Source: JBDHTO01 sp039808665 (GTDB lineage Bacteria; Pseudomonadota; Alphaproteobacteria; Paracaedibacterales; JAKBAR01). From it: DNA of 8,566 bases. The position numbers and the translations under genes are program-made. This document shows, in pieces, positions 1 to 4,675 of the stretch (positions within the stretch are counted from its first letter, which is position 1; every line of letters starts with the position of its first letter). Below the pieces are notes generated by a model. It ran no database searches. It had not been told where the DNA came from and saw only the letters and a list, made by a program, of their open reading frames with translations. The stretch spans positions 1-8,566 of the forward strand of contig JBDHTO010000052.1 of assembly GCA_039808665.1 (NCBI GenBank), given 5' to 3'.

Positions 1-1
1 A

Positions 2-64
2 TTTATTCTGGGAGATCTTGAGGCTTTTAACCATAAATATGGTCATTTATTTGAGACTCACTAG
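2..64 (+). CDS. 3' end of an unidentified gene (partial)
   Basis: One plus-strand frame is open from the left edge to a TAG at 62-64 and encodes the C-terminal peptide FILGDLEAFNHKYGHLFETH. Of the three plus frames, this one stops just ahead of the strong plus-strand terminator at 90-122, as expected for a gene ending here. The residues faintly recall the D-x-x-x-F-N-x-x-Y-G-H stretch of GGDEF domains, but twenty residues cannot support a family call, and a GGDEF domain would not end there. Another frame stays open to about 128 but would run through the hairpin, so I prefer this one. The gene is unidentified. Confidence 0.35.
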   Translation, partial: FILGDLEAFNHKYGHLFETH

Positions 65-89
65 ATCATTTTTAATTTGGATCGAGAAC

Positions 90-122
90 AAAAGGGAGGG
101 GTGGAAACATTCCTCCTTTTTT
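90..122 (+). terminator. Rho-independent terminator of the upstream plus-strand gene
   Basis: A 14-bp stem (90-103 with 108-121, including three G-T wobbles) closes on a GAAA tetraloop at 104-107. A run of T follows at 117-122, part of which also pairs with the A-rich left arm. It lies 25 bases after the TAG at 62-64. Read on the minus strand the hairpin is followed by TTTT, so it may also act as a second barrier to transcription from the ribosomal operon. Confidence 0.75.
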
Positions 123-146
123 ATCCAATAATCAAGAAAGCCCTAT

Positions 147-171
147 AAAAAAACCCAGTATTTCTACTGGG
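147..171 (-). terminator. Rho-independent terminator of the rpsP-rimM-trmD-rplS operon
   Basis: On the minus strand, CCCAGTA and TACTGGG form a perfect 7-bp stem around a GAAA tetraloop, followed directly by seven T (147-153). It starts about 35 bases after the rplS stop codon, as expected for the end of this operon. On the plus strand there is no T-run after the hairpin, so it appears to work in one direction. Confidence 0.88.
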
Positions 172-205
172 CTCAACATAAAAAAATAAAGAGGATAAGA
201 GGTTT

Positions 206-580
206 TTACGCCTCTTCGCCGTAGGAACGATTGCTCTCAGCGATACGTGCACTTTTACCTGTACGACCACGGAGGTAATACAACTTCGCACGACGAACTT
301 TACCTTTACGGACAAGTTCGACGCGAATGTTGGGTGAGTAAAGTTGGAAGACGCGCTCTACACCTTCGCCATAAGACATTTTACGTACGCGAAAAGTGGA
401 GTTTAATCCACGGTTTTTGCGTCCGATGACAACGCCTTCATAAGGCTGTGTACGCTCGCGTTCACCTTCTTTAACTTTTACATGGACTTTAACTGTATCG
501 CCGGCGCGAAATTCTGGAATTTTCTTATCGGCGGTGAGCTTTTCCATTTGCTCTTTTTCAAGTGTTTGAATGAGGTTCAT
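206..580 (-). CDS. rplS: 50S ribosomal protein L19
   Basis: The 124-residue product is a full-length L19, a 50S protein located at the 30S-50S interface. Family hallmarks are visible: the N-terminal helix ending in IPEFRAGDTVKVHVKVKEG, then ERTQPYEGVVIGRKNRGLNSTF, then the basic C-terminal part (VRRAKLYYLRGRTGKSARI). The ATG overlaps the trmD stop codon as ATGA (577-580), and an AAGGTGA Shine-Dalgarno lies a few bases upstream inside trmD, so translation is probably coupled. It is the last gene of the operon and is followed by the terminator at 147-171. Nothing is unusual in the protein. Confidence 0.98.
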   Translation of the reverse strand: MNLIQTLEKEQMEKLTADKKIPEFRAGDTVKVHVKVKEGERERTQPYEGVVIGRKNRGLNSTFRVRKMSYGEGVERVFQLYSPNIRVELVRKGKVRRAKLYYLRGRTGKSARIAESNRSYGEEA

Positions 581-1284
581 GATTCACCTTTTTTCTCTGT
601 ATAGCGGTTCCAGAGGTCTGGACGACGCGTTTTTGTTATTTTTTCTGCTTGAACTTGGCGCCAATCGGCGATTTTTTGATGATCGCCAGAAAGCAGCACA
701 TCTGGCACGATCTTATTATCCCAAGTCTGAGGGCGTGTATACTGCGGATATTCAAGAAGGTCTTGTGAAAAGCTTTCCTGGACACTGGAGGTATCATTTC
801 CCATCACACCAGGAAGCAATCGAATGACAGCATCCAAAAGTGTAAGGGCCGCAGTTTCCCCACCAGATAGAATATAATCACCCAAAGAGATTTCTGCAAG
901 CTCCCATTTTTCTGTAACGCGCTCATCAATGCCCTCAAACCGTCCGCAAAGGAGTGTGAGGCCCGATTCACGGGAAAGGTCTGAGGCAATTTTTTGGGAA
1001 AATGGAGTTCCTCTTGGGCTGAGGTAAATCATTTTATTTTTTGGAGCAAGGGTGTGTGCACTTTGAAGTGCAGCATCCACAACGTCGGGACGCATCACCA
1101 TGCCTGCACCTCCACCGTAAGGGGAGTCATCCACTTGCTTATGTTTTGTCAGGCCAAAATCACGAATATTGACGCATTGAAGTGACCATGTGTGCTCCTC
1201 TAGGGCTTTTCCTGCAAGGGAGTGTCCCAGTTGTCCTGGGAACATTTCAGGGAAGAGGGTGACGGGGATAACGCTATAGGTCAT
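577..1284 (-). CDS. trmD: tRNA (guanine-N1)-methyltransferase
   Basis: TrmD methylates N1 of G37 next to the anticodon, using S-adenosylmethionine, and so prevents +1 frameshifting. It is a SPOUT-class enzyme with a trefoil knot and acts as a dimer. The 235 residues match the usual size. Visible motifs are PYGGGAGMVMRP (55-66), LCGRFEGIDERV (112-123) and SLGDYILSGGE (133-143), which build the cofactor pocket, and EYPQYTRP (178-185) in the linker to the C-terminal tRNA-binding domain. By my alignment, the position of E. coli Asp169 (the base that activates G37, in the sequence EDSF) is Glu170 here (QESF). The gene starts 5 bases after the rimM stop. The nearest Shine-Dalgarno-like AAGGAG is 17 bases away inside rimM, so coupling to rimM is likely. 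Confidence 0.98.
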   Translation of the reverse strand: MTYSVIPVTLFPEMFPGQLGHSLAGKALEEHTWSLQCVNIRDFGLTKHKQVDDSPYGGGAGMVMRPDVVDAALQSAHTLAPKNKMIYLSPRGTPFSQKIASDLSRESGLTLLCGRFEGIDERVTEKWELAEISLGDYILSGGETAALTLLDAVIRLLPGVMGNDTSSVQESFSQDLLEYPQYTRPQTWDNKIVPDVLLSGDHQKIADWRQVQAEKITKTRRPDLWNRYTEKKGES

Positions 1285-1289
1285 GAGTG

Positions 1290-1784
1290 TTACAGAAGGT
1301 GCTCCTTGACCACAGTGACAGTTTTCGTCTCTTGGTTGATGGTGGGGACGCTTTCCTCAATAAAAGCGATCTGGAGATATCCTGAATCTGTTTTGATGAT
1401 CAAAATATCGCTGGCGCCATAGTTTTCAACATCAAAGATCGTGCCAACGGGGGTGCCTTCTGTGTCCATAACGTGCATTCCGACAAGGTTATGTATGAAA
1501 AAGAGAGAATCGTCTTTTTGATCCTCGTCTTTGACCTCACCATAAATTTTGATGCCGCGGATTTTCTCAGCTGCGGTCCGATCTGGCACGGATGGGCTTG
1601 AAACAATAATTGTGCGTATATCCTCAACACGAATTAGTTTGAGGTCAAAAACGTGCCCCTTGTCATCCGTCAGGGGAGCATAAGAAAGAATATTTTCGGG
1701 ATTTTCTGTGAAAGTTTTAACCCGAAAATGACCACGCACCCCGAAGGGTGCGCCAATCGTTGCAAGATGTAATGTTCTTGACAT
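1290..1784 (-). CDS. rimM: Ribosome maturation factor RimM
   Basis: RimM binds S19 in the 30S head and helps the late stages of 16S rRNA processing and 30S assembly. The 164-residue protein has the usual two parts: an N-terminal beta-barrel (about 1-88, with the signature IGAPFGVRGHFRVKTFTENP near residues 10-29), and a C-terminal PRC-barrel (about 92-164, with DLVGM-like FIHNLVGMHVMDTEG, VGTIFDVENYGASDIL and the ending SVPTINQETKTVTV). It begins 4 bases after the rpsP stop and has no clear Shine-Dalgarno of its own, which suggests coupling to rpsP. Length and order are typical of the operon. Confidence 0.96.
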   Translation of the reverse strand: MSRTLHLATIGAPFGVRGHFRVKTFTENPENILSYAPLTDDKGHVFDLKLIRVEDIRTIIVSSPSVPDRTAAEKIRGIKIYGEVKDEDQKDDSLFFIHNLVGMHVMDTEGTPVGTIFDVENYGASDILIIKTDSGYLQIAFIEESVPTINQETKTVTVVKEHLL

Positions 1785-1788
1785 TTTT

Positions 1789-2211
1789 TTATTCAGCGGG
1801 TGCTTCTTCAGGAGCAGGGGCTGGTTGTGGAGCAGGAGCTTCCATCTCTGCAGCTTGTGCTTGTGCAGCAGCTTCTTTCGCTTCTGCTTCAGCTTTCATA
1901 CGCTCTTGAGCTTTTGCTTTTGGTGCGGATTTATTTGGACGATTTGCTTGGGAAGGCATAGGAACGATGCCTGCAACGCCCATAAAACGCTCAACACGCT
2001 CTGAAGGTTGTGCGCCAACGCTTAGCCAGTACTTCAAGCGCTCTGTGTTTAATACAACGCGCTCTGGGTGATTCGCAGGAAGAACAGGGTTATAGGATCC
2101 TACGCGTTCAACAAAGCGACCATCACGTGGTGCGGTTGCTTCAGCAACAACGATACGATAAAAAGGACGCTTTTTTGCGCCGCCGCGGGCAAGGCGAATT
2201 TTTAGTGCCAT
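1789..2211 (-). CDS. rpsP: 30S ribosomal protein S16 with extended C-terminal tail
   Basis: S16 is a primary 30S assembly protein. Residues 1-80 are the conserved fold, with MALKIRLARGGAKKRPFYRIVV, the segment APRDGRFVERVGSYNP (27-42) and LKYWLSVGAQPSERV (59-73). From about residue 86 a tail rich in Lys, Ala, Glu, Gln and Pro follows (PNKSAPKAKAQERMKAEA, later repeated APAP and EAPAE). Total length is 140, against roughly 80-90 for enterobacterial S16. Such tails are known in other alphaproteobacterial S16 proteins; a basic-to-acidic, probably helical or disordered extension is my reading. It leads the operon: GGAG at 2222-2225 precedes the ATG by 10 bases, and a promoter candidate lies at 2244-2273. 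Confidence 0.97.
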   Translation of the reverse strand: MALKIRLARGGAKKRPFYRIVVAEATAPRDGRFVERVGSYNPVLPANHPERVVLNTERLKYWLSVGAQPSERVERFMGVAGIVPMPSQANRPNKSAPKAKAQERMKAEAEAKEAAAQAQAAEMEAPAPQPAPAPEEAPAE

Positions 2212-2243
2212 AAGTGTGATACTCCAAAGGTAAATTTACACCA

Positions 2244-2273
2244 TTCATACCCTACTTAGGTCTTCTATTTCAA
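2244..2273 (-). promoter_or_regulatory. Candidate sigma-70-type promoter of the rpsP operon
   Basis: On the minus strand TTGAAA (2268-2273) resembles a -35 box at five of six positions. TATGAA (2244-2249) follows after an 18-base spacer and is a four-of-six -10 box. It sits about 33 bases upstream of the rpsP ATG in the only gap (2212-2308) between mnmA and the ribosomal operon. The assignment rests on consensus matching only. No terminator hairpin is visible after mnmA, so read-through from mnmA is also possible. Confidence 0.45.
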
Positions 2274-2308
2274 GGTTTTTCTTTGTGGGGAGGATGTTTG
2301 ATCTTTGC

Positions 2309-3412
2309 CTAAGCGGATGTGATCCATCCACCGCCAAGAACTTGTTCGCCGTCATAAAAAACACATGCCTGTCCACCGGCAATGCCATATTCTGGTGTTT
2401 TGAGTGTTACGATAGCTTTTTTCCCTTGCAAGCACGTCACTTCGGCGGGGATGAGTTCTCCCGAAGATCGAACGCGCACAGAGCAGGGGAAAGGGGTTTC
2501 ACTTTCCAAATGGGTGGAGAGAATATTGACTTCTTTCAGGTGAAGTTTGTGTTGTGCCAAAGCTTCCTTAGGACCTGCGATCACCTCTTTATTTTCGGGG
2601 TCAAGGCGTATGACATAGAGTGGCTCGGAATAGGCTACACCAAGACCCTTTCTCTGTCCGATCGTAAAATTGATAATTCCGTTGTGTTCGCCAAGAATAG
2701 CGCCATCAATATGGCGGATGTGTCCTTTATCCAATGCGCCGGGGCGGAGTTTTTGAACAACGCTCGCATAGTTTCCATTAGGTACAAAACATATATCCTG
2801 GCTGTCGGGTTTTTCTGACACCTTAAGATTAAATCGCCGTGCGTGTTCCCGTGTTTCAGATTTTGGCATGGCGCCAAGAGGAAACCGCAGATAGTCAAGC
2901 TGTTCTTGTGTTGTTGTAAAAAGGAAATAGCTTTGGTCGCGATTGTGGTCGTGGGCACGGTGCATTTGTGGACCATCGGATGTTTCCATACGCTGTACGT
3001 AGTGTCCCGTGACAAGGCATGCCGCGCCCAAATCCTTTGCCGTGGAAAGCAAATCTTTGAATTTTACTTTTTGATTACATTGAATACAGGGGATAGGTGT
3101 TTCCCCTTTGAGATAGCTATCAGCAAAATCTTCGATCACAGCGTGTTTAAAAACGCTTTCGTAATCGAGAACGTAATGGGGAAATCCAAGGGTGTCTGCA
3201 ACTGTGCGCGCGTCATAAATATCTTGTCCTGCGCAGCATGCACCCTTTTTTTCGATCATTTCCCCGTGATCATAGAGTTGTAGGGTGATTCCAATAACGC
3301 GGTACCCAGCCTCCACAAGAAGGGCCGCGGCCACAGAGGAATCAACGCCACCTGACATCGCCACAGCAACGAGGGCGTTTTTTTCGATACCATCAAGTGA
3401 GATGGGAGTCAT
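2309..3412 (-). CDS. mnmA: tRNA-specific 2-thiouridylase MnmA
   Basis: MnmA adenylates and then thiolates U34 of the Lys, Glu and Gln tRNAs to give s2U34, with sulfur passed as a persulfide from a relay. The 367-residue protein is full length. The PP-loop ATP motif SGGVDSS is at 20-26. The two catalytic cysteines are Cys112 (in PCIQCNQKVKF) and Cys208 (in KPDSQDICFV), and VTGHYV (134-139), RDQSYFLF (158-165) and IGQRKGLGVAY (251-261) are all present. The segment GACCAGQDIYDAR (57-69) is one I associate with alphaproteobacterial MnmA. It is transcribed in the same direction as the glutaredoxin gene 101 bases upstream. No strong Shine-Dalgarno precedes the ATG. Confidence 0.98.
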   Translation of the reverse strand: MTPISLDGIEKNALVAVAMSGGVDSSVAAALLVEAGYRVIGITLQLYDHGEMIEKKGACCAGQDIYDARTVADTLGFPHYVLDYESVFKHAVIEDFADSYLKGETPIPCIQCNQKVKFKDLLSTAKDLGAACLVTGHYVQRMETSDGPQMHRAHDHNRDQSYFLFTTTQEQLDYLRFPLGAMPKSETREHARRFNLKVSEKPDSQDICFVPNGNYASVVQKLRPGALDKGHIRHIDGAILGEHNGIINFTIGQRKGLGVAYSEPLYVIRLDPENKEVIAGPKEALAQHKLHLKEVNILSTHLESETPFPCSVRVRSSGELIPAEVTCLQGKKAIVTLKTPEYGIAGGQACVFYDGEQVLGGGWITSA

Positions 3413-3446
3413 GCGCAGATACTGAGTTTAAAAAGTTATTGACCTT

Positions 3447-3474
3447 AATATAGCGACGAATCTTAAGGAAACAA
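3447..3474 (-). promoter_or_regulatory. Weak candidate promoter for mnmA
   Basis: In the 101-base gap before mnmA the minus strand carries TATATT (3447-3452, five of six matches to a -10 box), preceded after 16 bases by TTGTTT (3469-3474), which keeps only the TTG of a -35 box. The site is about 35 bases upstream of the ATG. The gap shows no terminator after the glutaredoxin gene, so mnmA may also be reached by read-through. Confidence 0.3.
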
Positions 3475-3513
3475 CATATTTTGTAACCAAGTATGATAAA
3501 GAAAGGTTGGATT

Positions 3514-3852
3514 CTATGACTTGAGCAGAGGATCCAGTTTCCCATCCTTTTCAAGGGCGTATAAATCATCACATCCACCGACGTGTGTGTCGCCAATAAA
3601 AATTTGAGGTACGGTGCGTCTGCCACCAGCACGTTCCACCATCTTCATACGGTCTTGTTCATCGCTTACATCGATTTCTGTGTAAGAGACACCTTTGTGG
3701 TCCAGGAGTTTTTTGGCTTTAACGCAGTAAGGGCACGTATGTGTTGTGTAGATTGTCACAGGTTTCATGGTGGACTCCTTTGAGTGTTGTGAGGAAGGTT
3801 GCTCTGAGCACGCAGCAAAAGTGAACAACAGAAATAAAAATAATTTTTTCAT
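3514..3852 (-). CDS. grxC: Glutaredoxin (GrxC type) with an in-frame lipoprotein-like N-terminus
   Basis: Residues 29-112 form a complete class I glutaredoxin, a small glutathione-dependent thiol-disulfide oxidoreductase: active-site CPYC (40-43), the cis-proline segment RTVPQIFIGD (79-88) and the glutathione-binding GGCDDL (92-97). Two starts are possible. Met29 (ATG at 3766-3768) has an AAAGGAG Shine-Dalgarno with a 6-base gap and gives an 84-residue cytoplasmic protein of normal length. The upstream ATG (3850-3852) overlaps the response-regulator stop as ATGA and adds MKKLFLFLLFTFAAC plus a polar linker, which resembles a lipoprotein signal with Cys15 as the lipidated residue (Phe at -3 is not ideal). 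I give the longer extent because the signal-like sequence looks too ordered for chance. The short form is at least as likely to be the main product, and both may be made. Confidence 0.9.
   Translation of the reverse strand: MKKLFLFLLFTFAACSEQPSSQHSKESTMKPVTIYTTHTCPYCVKAKKLLDHKGVSYTEIDVSDEQDRMKMVERAGGRRTVPQIFIGDTHVGGCDDLYALEKDGKLDPLLKS
3775..3780 (-). promoter_or_regulatory. Strong internal Shine-Dalgarno of the short glutaredoxin form
   Basis: On the minus strand AAGGAG ends 6 bases before the ATG at 3768-3766. It matches the anti-Shine-Dalgarno at all six positions and is the best site for any gene in the minus-strand cluster. It favours the 84-residue start over the upstream ATG at 3852, which has no clear Shine-Dalgarno and would depend on coupling to the response regulator. 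Confidence 0.7.
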
Positions 3853-4535
3853 AAATTTTCATCGGGATAAAGGCCGTAACCAATATGGCGTACGGTCTGA
3901 AGATATTTTGGTTTTCTTGGGTCATCATGGAGTTTTCGGCGCAAGCGAACGATTTGTACGTCGACACTGCGCTCACTGACTTTGTGGCCAATGCGTTGTG
4001 CAAGCTCTTCTCGGGTAAAAGGTTTTCTTGGGGATTGGGCGAGGAATTTTAAAAGATTGAGTTCGCTGGAGGTGAGGAAAATGTCCTCATGGCCGTATTT
4101 TAAAATTCCGCGTGTCAGGTCAAATGTCATGGTGCCTAGTCTTATAGGGCCCGGTTCTGTTGTCTTTGGCTGATCCTTGCGACGCATAATGGCATGAATT
4201 CTGGCGAGAAGTTCCTTGGGATCAAAGGGTTTTGTAAGATAGTCGTCTGCACCTGAATAAAGTCCTCTAATGCGGTCATCGATGGTATCGCGTGCTGTCA
4301 GGAGAAGAATTCCCACATTTTGACCATGTTCACGGAGGCTTTCTGTCATCGTCACGCCATCTTCGCCTGGCATCATAATGTCTAGAATAATGACATCAAT
4401 GGGCGTTGTGGCAAGTACAGATCTTGCTTCGGCAGCGTTGGATGCGCCTTTGACATCGTGTCCCTCTTTTTCAAGAAACTCGATCAAAAGTTTTCGGATG
4501 CGACTGTCATCATCAACAACGAGGAGATCTGCCAT
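3849..4535 (-). CDS. OmpR/PhoB-family two-component response regulator
   Basis: This 228-residue DNA-binding regulator has an intact receiver domain (1-120): acidic pocket Asp8-Asp10, phospho-acceptor Asp52 (in VIILDIMMPGEDG), switch residue Thr80 (in LLLTARD) and Lys102 (in LTKPFDP). A winged-helix effector domain follows (about 128-226), with LTSSELNLLKFLA, the recognition-helix region SERSVDVQIVRLRRKL and the wing YLQTVRHIGYGLYP. It should therefore be phosphorylated by a histidine kinase and bind DNA as a dimer. No kinase lies in the window, so it is an orphan here. Its stop overlaps the long glutaredoxin start (ATGA). It is divergent from the c-di-GMP gene across 140 bases, and no good Shine-Dalgarno precedes its ATG. 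It is not CtrA, whose receiver sequence differs. Confidence 0.96.
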   Translation of the reverse strand: MADLLVVDDDSRIRKLLIEFLEKEGHDVKGASNAAEARSVLATTPIDVIILDIMMPGEDGVTMTESLREHGQNVGILLLTARDTIDDRIRGLYSGADDYLTKPFDPKELLARIHAIMRRKDQPKTTEPGPIRLGTMTFDLTRGILKYGHEDIFLTSSELNLLKFLAQSPRKPFTREELAQRIGHKVSERSVDVQIVRLRRKLHDDPRKPKYLQTVRHIGYGLYPDENL

Positions 4536-4600
4536 AAATTTATGTGAATAATATTAACCTCGACCACTCTAACACGTCCCATAGAAAATGAAAAATGACA

Positions 4601-4667
4601 AAGTCTTTCAGTAAGTTTTGAAGGTAAAGGAAGACTTAATTGTAAATTAACCTTTGAGTCTTAGACT
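4601..4667. promoter_or_regulatory. Cluster of AGTCTT/AAGACT half-sites in the divergent control region
   Basis: AAGTCTT (4601-4607) and AAGACTT (4631-4637) are exact inverted copies and extend inward by a wobble and a C-G pair to a 9-bp arm around a 19-base loop. AGTCT-T-AGACT (4657-4667) is a short inverted repeat of the same hexamer. Three to four copies in under 70 bases, between a response regulator gene and its divergent neighbour, look like an operator. The binding protein is unknown; autoregulation by the adjacent regulator is a guess. Confidence 0.35.
4636..4651 (+). promoter_or_regulatory. CtrA-type binding box upstream of the GGDEF-EAL gene
   Basis: TTAATTGTAAATTAAC contains TTAA (4636-4639), seven bases, then TTAAC (4647-4651), an exact match to the TTAA-N7-TTAA(C) consensus of the alphaproteobacterial regulator CtrA. 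The core is also a perfect 6-3-6 inverted repeat. It lies 25-61 bases before the possible start codons of the c-di-GMP gene and about 100 bases upstream of the response regulator. An A/T-rich 8-base match can arise by chance, so placement in the only divergent control region is the main support. Confidence 0.45.
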
Positions 4668-4675
4668 ACGAAAAG

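Noticed and set aside
2251..2260. CCTACTTAGG, a short inverted repeat within the rpsP promoter spacer
   Set aside because: Four-base arms are too short and not repeated, so an operator cannot be supported.
2285..3283. Two plus-strand open frames (2285-2818 and 2843-3283) opposite mnmA
   Set aside because: They lie antisense to an unmistakable full-length MnmA, have no family resemblance and have Cys/Phe-rich compositions typical of shadow frames.
3849..4535. Identifying the response regulator as CtrA because of the nearby CtrA-like box
   Set aside because: Its receiver and recognition-helix sequences do not match CtrA; it is a general OmpR/PhoB-type regulator.
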